A DNA stretch of 64,000 bases, taken from Sphingobium trunci (GTDB lineage: Bacteria > Pseudomonadota > Alphaproteobacteria > Sphingomonadales > Sphingomonadaceae). The position numbers and the translations under genes are program-made. Within the stretch, counting starts at the first letter, position 1; each line of letters begins with the position of its first letter. A model generated the notes under the pieces. It saw only the letters and a list, made by a program, of their open reading frames with translations. It was not told the DNA's origin and did no database searches. The stretch covers positions 243,571 to 307,570 of the forward strand of contig NZ_JAKUJY010000003.1 of the NCBI RefSeq assembly GCF_022664535.1, given 5' to 3'. Shown piece after piece: positions 7,995 through 17,129 of this stretch.

Positions 7995-10949
7995 CTAGAA
8001 GTTGAAGCGCACCCCCGCGCGATAGATCCGGCCCAGCGTGTCGTAGAGCGCCGGGTTGACGTCCAGGCCGGTATTGGTCTGCGGCGCGGCGACCGGGTCC
8101 TTGTCGAACAGATTGTCGACCTTGCCATAGATCGACACATTGTCGCCGAACTTGAAGGTGGCGCCGATGTCGACATAGAAGGCGCCCTTCATCTTGTTAT
8201 AGTCGATGGTCGGGTGGTTCGCGTCCGATGCCGGGCAGGACGACTGGCACACGACATATTGGTTGCCGAAAGTGCCGTCGCTGATCCAGCGTTCCTGCAC
8301 CGTGAAGCTGAACCGGCCGCTGTCATAGGTCTGTATCGCCAGCCATTTCCAGTCCGGGGTCGCACCATTGTTCGCGCCTGCCTGATCGACCGGAGCGACG
8401 CCCGCGATGCCCGCACTGACGATGAATTCGCGGATATGCGTACCCAACGCCCGGACGGTGAAATTGCCGGGCAGGCCCAGCGGCTGCTGCCACTGGTAGC
8501 TTGCCTCGATATCGAACCCGCTGGTCTTCCACGAGGCGAGGTTGAAGGGCTGGACGTTGACGAAGTTCGTGCCCTGCGGTCCGTCGAGCTGGAAGCCGCC
8601 GCAGAAGGCCTGATTGCCTTCGGAACAGAAGCGCACGATCTGGTCCGCCGACAGGCTGGATACGACCCCGCTCAACTTGATGTTATAATAGTCGAACGAC
8701 AGGCTGAGGCCCGGCAGCCAGGACGGCCGCGCCAGCACGATGCCGAGTTCGGTGTTCCGCGCCACTTCGGGCTTCAGGTTCGGGTTGCCGATGGTGTTCT
8801 GGAACACCTGCACCGCCTGGTTGCGGAACGGATCGTTGAAGTTGGGCAGCGTCGTCACCGTCGGCGCGGCGAACAGTTCGGACAGGTTCGGCGCACGCAC
8901 GTCGCGCGATGTCACCGCGCGCAGGCGGATACCGTCGAGCGGCGTGTCCCAGGTGCCGCCGACCTTCCACGTCCACACCGTGCCCGACGTGCTGTAATGG
9001 GTTCCGCGACCCGCGGCGTTCAGGTTGGCGCGGCCCAGCGAATCGCTGTTGATCAGCGGCAAGTCGACTTCCAGATAGCCTTCATAGACTTCATATTTGC
9101 CGCGGCCATTCTTGTAGTTTCCCGCCGCCCAGTTGCTGCCTTGCGCCGCATTGAGCAGCGGGTCCGCCGGATATTCGGGACTGTTCGGGCTGAACGCCGA
9201 CACGCCCGCGCCATAGGGATCGGCGTTCACGCGATAGAATTCGCGGCGATATTCGCCACCGAAGGCAATGGAGACCGGCCCTGCCCACAGTTCGAACGGA
9301 TTGCCCGAAAAGTTGAGGCTGGCGACGTCCTGCGTCAGCTTGGTATGCTGGAACGGTCCATTCTCATGCGGCGCGACATAGGCCAGCGCCGCCGCCGACG
9401 GCGTGAAGCCGCCGAAGATGTTGATCGGCTGGCACCCCGCCGCCCGCGCCACCGGATCGGCGCAGACGATCGCGCCGTTCAGCGTGATCGCATTGGTCGC
9501 GGCCACATAGCGGTTCTGCAGCACGATATCGCGGACGCGGATATCGGAAATGGTGATGCCATGCTCATAATAGGCATCGTAGTTCCAGTCCGTCCCGCCC
9601 ATGTCGAACTTGCCCTTCAGGCCGCCGACGAAACGATATTGCTTGCGGTCGGTATGCACCTGCGGGTCGGGGAAGGCGCCGTTGCTGGTGCCGAAGTTGA
9701 ACTGGGTGATCCCGGCGGCGGCGCAGCGATCGCGCACCAGTTGCGGCAGGAAGGGATTGGCGCACTGGACGGTCAGGTTCGGGCGATTGTAGCCGGGGCT
9801 GGGCTGGTTGCTGGTCTTCACCTGCGCCACATTGACGGTGACATAGGCTTCGTTGTCGTCGGCAAAGTCGTAACCGACGCGCGTATAGCCGTTGATGCGT
9901 TCCAGCGCCGATTTCAGCGAGGCACCCGAACCCGGCGCGCCCGACAGATCGCCGCCCTGGCAGAAGCTGTTGCCGCGGAAGCAGTTGCTGACCTGGCCAT
10001 TGCCCAGCGGCTGGCCGTTCGACCCATAGTTGAAATTATAGGGCGTGCCGTTCGCGTCGAAGGCGATGCCCTGCAACGGGCCGTTGTTGATGAGGCCGTA
10101 GCGCGCATATTGATAGGGCTGCGCATAGTCGCGATAGTTGAACTGGGGCAGGCCGTTGTTCGTCTGGCCGGTGTTCATCAGCGTGGTGGCGCGATACCAG
10201 TCGCGGCTGCCCGCCAGGTCGGTGCCGAAATCGCCGGCGCCCACGCCGCCTTCATGGTCGAACTCGCCGCTCACCACGACATGCAGGCGGTTGTCGAGGA
10301 AGGATTTGCCCCAGGCCGCCTGCACCAGCCCGGTTTCGTCATCGCCATATTTGGTGATGCTGCCCAGGATATTGCCCTTGAACCCTTCGAACCGGGTGTC
10401 GGTGATGAAATTGACCACGCCGCCGACCGCGTCGGAGCCGTAGGAGGCCGACGCGCCGCCCGTCACCACATCGACCCGCTTCACCAGCAGTTGCGGGAAC
10501 ATGGAGATGTCGGGCACGCCGGTCACGTTGGCACCGACCACGCGCTGGCCGTCCAGCAGCGTCAGGGTGCGGATCGGCTGGAGCCCGCGCAGCGAGAAGG
10601 AACTGAGGCCCTGCTGCCCGCTCGACGTGCTGAAAGTGCCGGTCGCCGCGCCGGTCGATCCCTGCAGCGAGGGCAACTGGGCGATGGTGTTGAAGACATT
10701 GGGCTGCGCATTGTTGGCGATCTGCTCCTCGCCGATCACCTGCGTCGGCGTCGGCGCGTTGAAACCGCTGGTGGTGATACGCGATCCGGTGACGACGATA
10801 TCGGCGTTGCCGGCGGGCGCCTGGCCGGTCGTCCCGGTCTGCGGCGCGACCGTCGCGGCCTGCGGCGCGGCATCCGTCTGGGCCTGCGCCACGCTGGCGA
10901 ACGCCATGACGGCCAGGCTGGCGCTGGCAAGCTGGATAGCGGTTTTCAT
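7995..10949 (-). CDS. TonB-dependent outer membrane receptor (oligosaccharide-type)
   Basis: A 984-residue outer-membrane receptor. A signal peptide ends at 'ASVAQA'. It is followed by the TonB box/plug opening 'ADIVVTGSR', a plug domain ('LLDGQRVVGANVTGVPDISMFP', 'VDVVTGGASASYGSDAVGG' are spans within it), the TonB-dependent barrel ('RDVRAPNLSELFAAP') and a terminal aromatic ('RFNF'). Size and plug type match the sphingomonad/Xanthomonas receptors for large oligosaccharides rather than siderophore receptors. AAGGATCG precedes the ATG. It lies between the two beta-helix/propeller paralogues, so it probably imports their products. A 22-base element shared with the promoter of the second paralogue lies about 100 bp upstream. 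Confidence 0.9.
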   Translation of the reverse strand: MKTAIQLASASLAVMAFASVAQAQTDAAPQAATVAPQTGTTGQAPAGNADIVVTGSRITTSGFNAPTPTQVIGEEQIANNAQPNVFNTIAQLPSLQGSTGAATGTFSTSSGQQGLSSFSLRGLQPIRTLTLLDGQRVVGANVTGVPDISMFPQLLVKRVDVVTGGASASYGSDAVGGVVNFITDTRFEGFKGNILGSITKYGDDETGLVQAAWGKSFLDNRLHVVVSGEFDHEGGVGAGDFGTDLAGSRDWYRATTLMNTGQTNNGLPQFNYRDYAQPYQYARYGLINNGPLQGIAFDANGTPYNFNYGSNGQPLGNGQVSNCFRGNSFCQGGDLSGAPGSGASLKSALERINGYTRVGYDFADDNEAYVTVNVAQVKTSNQPSPGYNRPNLTVQCANPFLPQLVRDRCAAAGITQFNFGTSNGAFPDPQVHTDRKQYRFVGGLKGKFDMGGTDWNYDAYYEHGITISDIRVRDIVLQNRYVAATNAITLNGAIVCADPVARAAGCQPINIFGGFTPSAAALAYVAPHENGPFQHTKLTQDVASLNFSGNPFELWAGPVSIAFGGEYRREFYRVNADPYGAGVSAFSPNSPEYPADPLLNAAQGSNWAAGNYKNGRGKYEVYEGYLEVDLPLINSDSLGRANLNAAGRGTHYSTSGTVWTWKVGGTWDTPLDGIRLRAVTSRDVRAPNLSELFAAPTVTTLPNFNDPFRNQAVQVFQNTIGNPNLKPEVARNTELGIVLARPSWLPGLSLSFDYYNIKLSGVVSSLSADQIVRFCSEGNQAFCGGFQLDGPQGTNFVNVQPFNLASWKTSGFDIEASYQWQQPLGLPGNFTVRALGTHIREFIVSAGIAGVAPVDQAGANNGATPDWKWLAIQTYDSGRFSFTVQERWISDGTFGNQYVVCQSSCPASDANHPTIDYNKMKGAFYVDIGATFKFGDNVSIYGKVDNLFDKDPVAAPQTNTGLDVNPALYDTLGRIYRAGVRFNF

Positions 10950-11048
10950 CGATCCTTCCCCTTATTTTTGTCCTCCGGCCCCCCTCCCGGAGCGGGCCGC
11001 GCCCATGGCGGGCGATCTTGTCAAGAATATCGCGCCGCCCCCGACGCC

Positions 11049-11070
11049 GCACTTACGACATAGGTCGTAG
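11049..11070. promoter_or_regulatory. Palindromic operator-like element, copy A
   Basis: The element reads gcactt-ACGAC-atag-GTCGT-ag (arms TACGAC/GTCGTA at 11054-11069). It lies about 100 bp upstream of the TonB receptor start, right after the stop of the upstream paralogue. A nearly identical element (20 of 22 bases) occurs at 14169-14190 upstream of that paralogue and gluconokinase. Two copies before co-functional genes suggest a common regulator. Confidence 0.55.
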
Positions 11071-11079
11071 GTGGCGCTT

Positions 11080-14000
11080 TCAGGGCCGGGCGGCGTAGAG
11101 GGCGTGGTGCGTCAGAATATATAATGTACGCCGGTCGGCACCGCCGAACAGGATCTGCAGGGGCCGGTCGGGCACGTCGATCCGCCCGGCTTCCTTTCCG
11201 TTGGCACCATAGATGAAAATCTGCCCGTTCGCGACGAAGACGCGGCCCTGCGCATCCACGGCGACGCTTTCGCCGCCACGATGGGCGAAGGGCTTGAGGT
11301 CGGTCAATGTGCCGCCCGCGCCGATCCTGCCGCTATAGGTGACATTCTCCGATCCGTTGGTGACGAACAGGCGCTCGCCCGGCTTGCCGCCCACCAGACC
11401 ATTGGCGTTCAGGCTGTCGGACCAGCGCCAGCCGGTGTGATCGGCCGGGCCCTGCTGCCAGACGCGGAAGGCAGGCAGCGAAACACTGCCGTCGGGGGAG
11501 ACATATTCCTGCGCCTTGGGCGTTCCCGCGTCGCGCGCGAACATCTCCGCCAAGGTGGTGAACCGATAGCTTTTGTGATCGAGCTGGTCGGAAAACTCGC
11601 CATTGTTCCACCAGTTGACCGGCAACAGGGTCTTCGCCCCCGATCCGGCACGCACGGGCGTAGGCTGGATGAGCGTGAACTGGTCCTTCGGTCCGTCCGG
11701 ATCGAAGGAATAGACGCCCGCCTTCGCCCCCAGCGACGACAGCACCAGCAGATGGCCGGACGCGTCGATCGCGAGGTTGACGGGGTCGAGCGCATGGTCG
11801 CGCACCACCTCCAGCCCCTTGCCCTCGCTCCAGCGATGGATGCGCTGGAACCGCCGGTCGATGAAATAGAGCGCGCCCCTGGCATCCACCGCCGCGCCGG
11901 AGATCGACCAGAAGCCGTCCTCCAGCTTCTCCACCTTCGCGCCGCCGGGGGAGGGCGGGGCGATGGTGCGGTCGACCGCACCGATGTCGAGCTTCGCGAA
12001 TTCGCGTTCGCGCACCACCAGCTTGCGGCTCAGATCCTCGATCGCATTGTCGAACGGATATTTGCTGGCGCGCAGGAAGGTGCCGCAGCCCTCGTCGTCG
12101 CAGGTCGCATAGCCGCTCTCGGCATTCACATGGACGTTGCGGAAACGGATATCGCCGGAATTGAACAGCTTCACCGCGCTGCGGGCGGGATGATAGCTGC
12201 GCGTCACGCGATAGCCATGATAGTTGGCGAACAGCAGGTTGCGCGAATTGCGGATCTCCAGCGAGACGGCATTGGGGCCGTCGCCCACCTCCTGCTCGGT
12301 CTGGGGGGCGAGAAACTCCCAATTCTGCACATTGTCGAGCACGAACTCGTTGCGGGCATGATGTTCGACCGACATTTCATAGACATGCCCCGGCGTGCTG
12401 GTGTCGGTGACGTAGAATCCGGCCTGCGCGAACGTGTTGGGGCTCCACACATCGGCAAAGGTTCCCCCGCCGCCGTCCGTCACCCAGATGCTGGGATATT
12501 GCGCATCCATCCGCCCGTCCGTCACCGGATCGCCGGTGCGCGCGGTCAGCGTTCCCAGCATCTTGCCGTCGGCGGTCGGCGTGCCGCCCCCGCCCATGAT
12601 CTTGACGTCCTCGACCAGGCTTGTCTCGCCCGACCGCCAGAGCAGGGCAGAGGCGCGGGGGTTCACTCGCCCGGTGAACAGGCCAAGGCCCGACAGGATA
12701 TTGTCTCCCCCCTTCGGGCTTTGCAGGATCGGCAACACCGTGCCCAATCCGGCGTGGCGCGGATTGTCGTCGGGAATATAGAGCTGGGTGATCGCCGGAT
12801 GCAGCCCGATCAGCACGCTGTCGGGGCGCAGCTTCAACCCGTCCGTCACCTTGTAGAAACCGGCCGGGAAATAGAGGACGCGGTGGCCGTCGATCGCCCG
12901 TTGCAGGGCGGCGGTGTCGTCCGCCTTTCCGTCACCGGCCGCGCCCAGCGTCCGCACATTCACCCAGTCCGCCATGGCGGGCAGGTCGCGGATGGCGGGC
13001 GCTCGCGGCGCGGGCAGGGCGGGCAGCGGATCGATCTTCGCTTCGGTCGCATAATCGCCCATCCGTCCCAGTTCGGGCACGGCCAGCCCATAGGAGAAGG
13101 ATGCGACCCTATAGGCCTTGCCCTTGCCCTCCACCGTGCGGCCGCTGTCGCGGAAACGGGCGAAGACCGGACTGTTCACCGCCAGCGCATTGTCAAAACC
13201 GATCTGGGTAAAGACGTTCTTCTCGTTCGAGATGACGACGCCCGCGCGGCTCACATTTTCGAAGCGGACATCCTTGCCCCAGAGGGAATCGCCATAGCCG
13301 CGATCGATCTCTATCCCGACCGGCGTGTCGCGGATGGCGACGTTGACCAGGGTCAGGTCCACCTCATGCTCCCGGATCGCGGCGTCCCGCTGCCCCGCGA
13401 AGCTGGAATCGATCAGCGTGAACTGCCAGGCGGGCGAAGTCTTTTCGGTGACGATGCCGTAGCGGCCACCCTCGAACCGGACATTCTCGATGACGTTGCC
13501 CGCCTGGTAGACTCCGGCAAAGGCCGAACCCAGGCGGAAGTCCATATGGCTGAGGAAGGCGTGCTGGGCCATGCGGAACCGCACCCCCGCCGCCGCCGGA
13601 TTGCCGGGGCCGATCTCTATGTCGACATTGCTCATCGCCGAATAGAAGGTGCCGGAATTGGCGTCCCGCACGATCCTGTCGCGGGGCACCACGGTCGGGA
13701 CGGGCACCGGCACCTTGCCGACCTGATACTGGTCGCCCCCGGCGAAAACGATCATCGTCGAGACGCCCTGCTGGAAGCCGGGCGTGCTGGCGCCCAGCAG
13801 GATGACCGGCCGCGTCGGCCCCACGCCATAGAGGCGCACCCCGGCCGGGACCACCAGCGTCCGCGTGATGCGATAGCGGCCGGACGGCAGGAAGACGATG
13901 CCATGGCCGGTCGGGTCGCGTGCCTTGTCGAGCGCCTGCTGGATCGCATCGCCATCGTCGGCGCGCCCGTCGCCCCTGGCCCTGACCGTCACCGCATGGG

Positions 14001-14109
14001 GTTCGTCGGGCGCGACCGGAAAGACGGATTCCCCCGCCGCCCAGGCCCGGCCGGGTCCAGCCAGAGCCGAAGCCGCCAGCAAGGCTGCCATCATGCCGCG
14101 TCCGATCAT
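11080..14109 (-). CDS. Secreted tandem beta-helix (pectate lyase superfamily) protein with C-terminal SMP-30-like propeller, copy 2
   Basis: A 1009-residue paralogue of the protein at 4879-7920, with the same order: signal peptide ('LAGPGRAWA'), first beta-helix ('RGDGRADDGDAIQQALDKA'), second beta-helix ('AAGDGKADDTAALQRAIDG') and a propeller ('AVDARGALYFIDRRFQRI', 'AVDAQGRVFVANGQIFI'). Long stretches are nearly identical to copy 1, for example 'TPVGIEIDRGYGD' and 'RREH/REHE' regions around the middle of the first helix. The start at 14109 is set by GGAGAGG 5 bases upstream and gives a clean signal peptide. The gene lies upstream of the TonB receptor on the same strand and is divergent from gluconokinase. 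The propeller resembles gluconolactonase, which fits the neighbouring gluconate genes, but activity is not shown. Confidence 0.75.
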   Translation of the reverse strand: MIGRGMMAALLAASALAGPGRAWAAGESVFPVAPDEPHAVTVRARGDGRADDGDAIQQALDKARDPTGHGIVFLPSGRYRITRTLVVPAGVRLYGVGPTRPVILLGASTPGFQQGVSTMIVFAGGDQYQVGKVPVPVPTVVPRDRIVRDANSGTFYSAMSNVDIEIGPGNPAAAGVRFRMAQHAFLSHMDFRLGSAFAGVYQAGNVIENVRFEGGRYGIVTEKTSPAWQFTLIDSSFAGQRDAAIREHEVDLTLVNVAIRDTPVGIEIDRGYGDSLWGKDVRFENVSRAGVVISNEKNVFTQIGFDNALAVNSPVFARFRDSGRTVEGKGKAYRVASFSYGLAVPELGRMGDYATEAKIDPLPALPAPRAPAIRDLPAMADWVNVRTLGAAGDGKADDTAALQRAIDGHRVLYFPAGFYKVTDGLKLRPDSVLIGLHPAITQLYIPDDNPRHAGLGTVLPILQSPKGGDNILSGLGLFTGRVNPRASALLWRSGETSLVEDVKIMGGGGTPTADGKMLGTLTARTGDPVTDGRMDAQYPSIWVTDGGGGTFADVWSPNTFAQAGFYVTDTSTPGHVYEMSVEHHARNEFVLDNVQNWEFLAPQTEQEVGDGPNAVSLEIRNSRNLLFANYHGYRVTRSYHPARSAVKLFNSGDIRFRNVHVNAESGYATCDDEGCGTFLRASKYPFDNAIEDLSRKLVVREREFAKLDIGAVDRTIAPPSPGGAKVEKLEDGFWSISGAAVDARGALYFIDRRFQRIHRWSEGKGLEVVRDHALDPVNLAIDASGHLLVLSSLGAKAGVYSFDPDGPKDQFTLIQPTPVRAGSGAKTLLPVNWWNNGEFSDQLDHKSYRFTTLAEMFARDAGTPKAQEYVSPDGSVSLPAFRVWQQGPADHTGWRWSDSLNANGLVGGKPGERLFVTNGSENVTYSGRIGAGGTLTDLKPFAHRGGESVAVDAQGRVFVANGQIFIYGANGKEAGRIDVPDRPLQILFGGADRRTLYILTHHALYAARP

Positions 14110-14168
14110 CTGGCCTCTCCAAAGACTGTCTGCATCCCTCGAACAGCTAGATCGCGCCGCCGCATTTG

Positions 14169-14190
14169 GCACTTGCGACAAAGGTCGTAG
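14169..14190. promoter_or_regulatory. Palindromic operator-like element, copy B
   Basis: The element gcactt-GCGAC-aaag-GTCGT-ag matches copy A at 11049-11070 in 20 of 22 positions. It sits about 60 bp upstream of both divergent starts (beta-helix protein at 14109 and gluconokinase at 14253), so one regulator could control both directions. Confidence 0.55.
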
Positions 14191-14252
14191 TTTTCATGCG
14201 CTTGCTCCCAATCCTATAGGAGTGGCAAATCCATCCTTGCGAGAAGAAGCCT

Positions 14253-14783
14253 TTGCCAGCCGCTACCGACCCTCCGCCCGATTTGCCGCTGGCCATCATC
14301 GTCATGGGGGTAAGCGGCTGCGGCAAATCGACGCTGGGCGCGCTGATGGCGGAAGCGCTCGACTGCGCCTTTCTGGAAGGCGACGGTTTCCATTCCAACG
14401 AGGCGATCGAGAAGATGCGCGGCGGCTGCCCCCTCACCGACGAGGATCGCTGGCCCTGGCTGGACCGGCTGGGCGCGGCCATGGATCGGGCGGTGACGGA
14501 ACAGGGGATCGCGGTCGCGGCCTGCTCGGCGCTCAGGAAAGGCTATCGCGACCGACTGCGCGCCGCCATCGGCGCGCCCGTGCGTTTCATCCTGCTGGAA
14601 AACAGCCGGGACAGGCTGCTGGCCCGTCTCGCCGGCAGGCCCGGCCATTATATGCCCGCCAGCCTGCTGGAAAGCCAGCTCGCGACCCTGGAACGCCCGC
14701 TGGCCGAAGAAGGGGCGTTGATCTTGCGCACGGATGACGCGCCGGCCCTGTTGCGCGACGCGGCATTGGACTGGCTGCGCTGA
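14253..14783 (+). CDS. gntK: Gluconokinase (GntK)
   Basis: A 176-residue P-loop kinase that phosphorylates D-gluconate to 6-phosphogluconate in the cytoplasm, feeding the Entner-Doudoroff route. The Walker A motif is 'GVSGCGKST' (residues 19-27). Family signatures 'FLEGDGFHSNEAIEKMRGG', 'PLTDEDRWPWLDRL' and 'CSALRKGYRDRLR' follow in order. Length is normal for bacterial GntK. No ATG precedes the P-loop in frame; TTG at 14253 is the most likely start (a second TTG lies at 14283). It is convergent with the gntR/gntP operon, 13 bp away, which supports a gluconate role. Confidence 0.88.
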   Translation: MPAATDPPPDLPLAIIVMGVSGCGKSTLGALMAEALDCAFLEGDGFHSNEAIEKMRGGCPLTDEDRWPWLDRLGAAMDRAVTEQGIAVAACSALRKGYRDRLRAAIGAPVRFILLENSRDRLLARLAGRPGHYMPASLLESQLATLERPLAEEGALILRTDDAPALLRDAALDWLR

Positions 14784-14796
14784 TCCTTCGCCTTTT

Positions 14797-15474
14797 TCAG
14801 GGCATCAGCCGTCGCCGTCCCTCCCACAGATGCCATCGCATCGCCAGCGCGGCGCCGTCCGGATCCTGCGCGCGGATCGCATCGACGATCACCTCATGCT
14901 CGCGCAGCATGGTCGCGATCACTTCGGGCGGGCGGGACCGGGAAATGTCGACGCCCGCGCGCATGATCTTCTCGACATCGCCCCATAGCGCGTCGAACGC
15001 CATCAGGAAGGCGCTGTTGCCCGTCGCCAGGGCGATGCGGCGGTGTAATTCCCGGTCCTCGGCATGGGCCGGCTCGCTCGACAGCAGCGCCTCGCGCAGC
15101 AGCGCCATTCCCTCCTCGATATGCGCCATCTCGTGGGGGGAACGCCGCGTCGCCGCCAGCCTCGCCGCCTCCGCCTCCAGCACGAAGCGCACTTCATAGC
15201 TGCCCAATGTCGTCGGCAGTTCGGTCGAGGGGACGAAGGCCGCCAGCCGGTCGGACGGGCGGCTTTTCACGAAGGAACCGGCACCGCGCCGCGCCTCGGT
15301 AATGCCGTCCGAGGCCAGCCGCACCAGCGCCTCGCGCACGACGGCGCGGGACATGCCGAAAATCTCCGCCAGCCGCGCCTCTGACGGCAGGCGCGCGCCG
15401 ACCTCCAGCCCTTCGGACCTGATCATCTCGACGATGCCCGCATAGGCGTGATCGGAAAGGCGTGTCTGGTTCAT
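14797..15474 (-). CDS. GntR-family (FadR/FCD subfamily) transcriptional regulator
   Basis: A 225-residue regulator with an N-terminal winged helix ('LPSEARLAEIFGMSRAVVREALVRLASDGI') and a C-terminal FCD ligand-binding domain. Metal/ligand residues of FCD proteins are visible: Asp/Arg in 'YEVRFVLEAEAARLAA', His in 'DRELHRRIALATGN' and His in 'LREHEVIVDAI'. Such proteins commonly sense sugar acids such as gluconate or hexuronates. It lies directly downstream of gntP (13 bp) on the same strand and so probably represses that operon. I prefer the ATG at 15474, which has GGGGG upstream; the ATG at 15486 is also in frame. Inverted repeats upstream of gntP are its likely operators. Confidence 0.85.
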   Translation of the reverse strand: MNQTRLSDHAYAGIVEMIRSEGLEVGARLPSEARLAEIFGMSRAVVREALVRLASDGITEARRGAGSFVKSRPSDRLAAFVPSTELPTTLGSYEVRFVLEAEAARLAATRRSPHEMAHIEEGMALLREALLSSEPAHAEDRELHRRIALATGNSAFLMAFDALWGDVEKIMRAGVDISRSRPPEVIATMLREHEVIVDAIRAQDPDGAALAMRWHLWEGRRRLMP

Positions 15475-15487
15475 CGCTGCCCCCATG

Positions 15488-16834
15488 CTACAGGATGCTG
15501 CTCGCCGCCAGTACCAGCAGCAGACCCACCACCGCGACCACCGTTTCCATGATCGACCATGTCCTGAACGTACCGGGCATGTCGGTGCCGAGATAGCTCT
15601 TCACCAGCCAGAAACCCGGATCGTTGACGTGCGAGAAGAACAGCGACCCCGCGCCGATGGCCAGGACCATCCATTCCGGCTGGACGCCCGAAGCAGCGAC
15701 CAGCCCCTCCATCACGCCCGCCGTGGTGATGGTCGCGACCGTCGCGGAGCCGGTGGCGAGGCGAATGCACACCGACACACCCCAGGCCAGCAGCAGCGGA
15801 GAGATGGCGCCGCCGTCGGCCAGCCGCACCAGCATGTCGGACAGGCCCGCCGTGACCAGCACCTGCTTTAACGCGCCGCCCGCGCCGATGGCCAGCAATA
15901 TGCCGCCAGCGGGCGTCATCGCCTCGGTCCAGATCGCGTTCTGGATGGAACGGTCGGTGATCCGGCGCCCGAAGAGGAGGGGGAGGGCAGCCAGCACCGC
16001 GACCAGCAACGCGACCACCGGGTCGCTGACCCAGTCGAGCCAGTGGAAATGCGCGGCGACGGCGGGGGGCAGGAGCGCGACGGCCTGGCCCGCGGCGATC
16101 AGCACCACCGGCAACAGCACGGCTGTCAGGGCGCGGGCGACAGAGGGCGTCGCGACATCGACCTTGACCGGTTCCAGCAGGGGCGCGCTCAGCTTGACGC
16201 CCGGCGCGGTGAAGCGCGCCAGCACCGGCCCGGCGATGATCGCCGTCGGTATGCCCACGATCAGGCCGTAGAACAGCGTCAGCCCCAGATTGGCGCCCAG
16301 CGCATTGACCGCCAGCAGGGGTCCGGGATGCGGCGGCACCAGCGCGTGGACGACCGACAGGCCGGACAGGGCGGGCAGCATCAGGCGCAGCTTGGCGGTG
16401 TCGTCATCCTGCCCCTTGGGCAGCGCAGCGGCCGCGGACGCGACGATGGGCAGCAGCAGGACAAGGCCGGTTTCGAAGAATAGCGGCAGGCCGATGACGA
16501 TGGCGGTGAACAGGCTGGCCCAGGGCGCGCCCCTGATGCCGGACAGGCGCAGCGCGGCCCGCGCCAGACCGCTCGCGCCGTCGGACAGTTGCAGCATCGC
16601 GCCCAGGCCCAGCCCCAGCGCGACCACCAGCCCGGTGCCGCCCAATATGGCGCCCGCGCCCTTTTCCACTGCCTTTGCCGTTTCCGCCATGGGCAGTCCG
16701 GCCAGCAGGCCGACGGTGAAGGCGCCGCAGAGCAGCCCCACAAAGGGATGGAGCCGTCCGCGAATGATGAGGGCGATGGACAGCGCAATGCCGGCAAGGG
16801 CCGAAAGCAGCAGCCGGACATCTTCCGCCGTCAT
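15488..16834 (-). CDS. gntP: GntP-family gluconate:H+ symporter
   Basis: A 448-residue inner-membrane permease with about 12-14 hydrophobic segments. Family features include 'GLPLFFETGLVLLLPIV', 'HALVPPHPGPLLAVNALGAN' and 'VSVCIRLATGSATVATITTAGVMEGL'. The HPGP and RLATGSATVA motifs are hallmarks of GntP transporters (gluconate and related sugar acids). The start at 16834 is set by GGAGGG 6 bases upstream and gives a typical N-terminus. It is the first gene of a two-gene operon with the FCD regulator, and gluconokinase is next to it. Substrate is probably gluconate, though other aldonates or glycerate are possible for the family. Confidence 0.88.
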   Translation of the reverse strand: MTAEDVRLLLSALAGIALSIALIIRGRLHPFVGLLCGAFTVGLLAGLPMAETAKAVEKGAGAILGGTGLVVALGLGLGAMLQLSDGASGLARAALRLSGIRGAPWASLFTAIVIGLPLFFETGLVLLLPIVASAAAALPKGQDDDTAKLRLMLPALSGLSVVHALVPPHPGPLLAVNALGANLGLTLFYGLIVGIPTAIIAGPVLARFTAPGVKLSAPLLEPVKVDVATPSVARALTAVLLPVVLIAAGQAVALLPPAVAAHFHWLDWVSDPVVALLVAVLAALPLLFGRRITDRSIQNAIWTEAMTPAGGILLAIGAGGALKQVLVTAGLSDMLVRLADGGAISPLLLAWGVSVCIRLATGSATVATITTAGVMEGLVAASGVQPEWMVLAIGAGSLFFSHVNDPGFWLVKSYLGTDMPGTFRTWSIMETVVAVVGLLLVLAASSIL

Positions 16835-16976
16835 CGGCCGCCCTCCGTACCGATCGCGGGTCCGCGCGATGCAAGGCTGCATGACATGTGCCAGCGAAGC
16901 GAAACCTTCATCCTCTCCCTCCCTTTTTGGTGGCCGGACTGCGGATATCCGCATGGGCCGGCCCATGGAATCTGTT

Positions 16977-17052
16977 AGACAGGTTATACAGGTCCCAAGC
17001 GTGAACACTATGAAATTTATCGATTTTGGAAAATTTTTTCTTGAACCTGTCT
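16977..17052. promoter_or_regulatory. Candidate operators of the FCD regulator upstream of gntP
   Basis: AGACAGGTT at 16977-16985 is repeated as its exact reverse complement, AACCTGTCT, at 17044-17052. A further ACAGGT half-site lies at 16989. The pair frames an AT-rich stretch in the 295-bp gap between the divergent gntP and LuxR-type genes. Otherwise I see nothing coding in this gap. Binding by the GntR protein is inferred from position. Confidence 0.45.
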
Positions 17053-17129
17053 GACTAGTTCACGTACGGTAGCGTTAACGCGAATCCTTGGGGATGTGAC
17101 CCCGATCAATCGCAAACAGGAGAGGGAAG

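Noticed and set aside
4888..14190. Very long open frames on the plus strand opposite the beta-helix proteins and the TonB receptor (around 1000 codons each)
   Set aside because: They are mirror frames of GC-rich genes: no signal peptides, no recognisable domains, His/Arg/Asp-rich composition, and the minus-strand proteins are clear family members.
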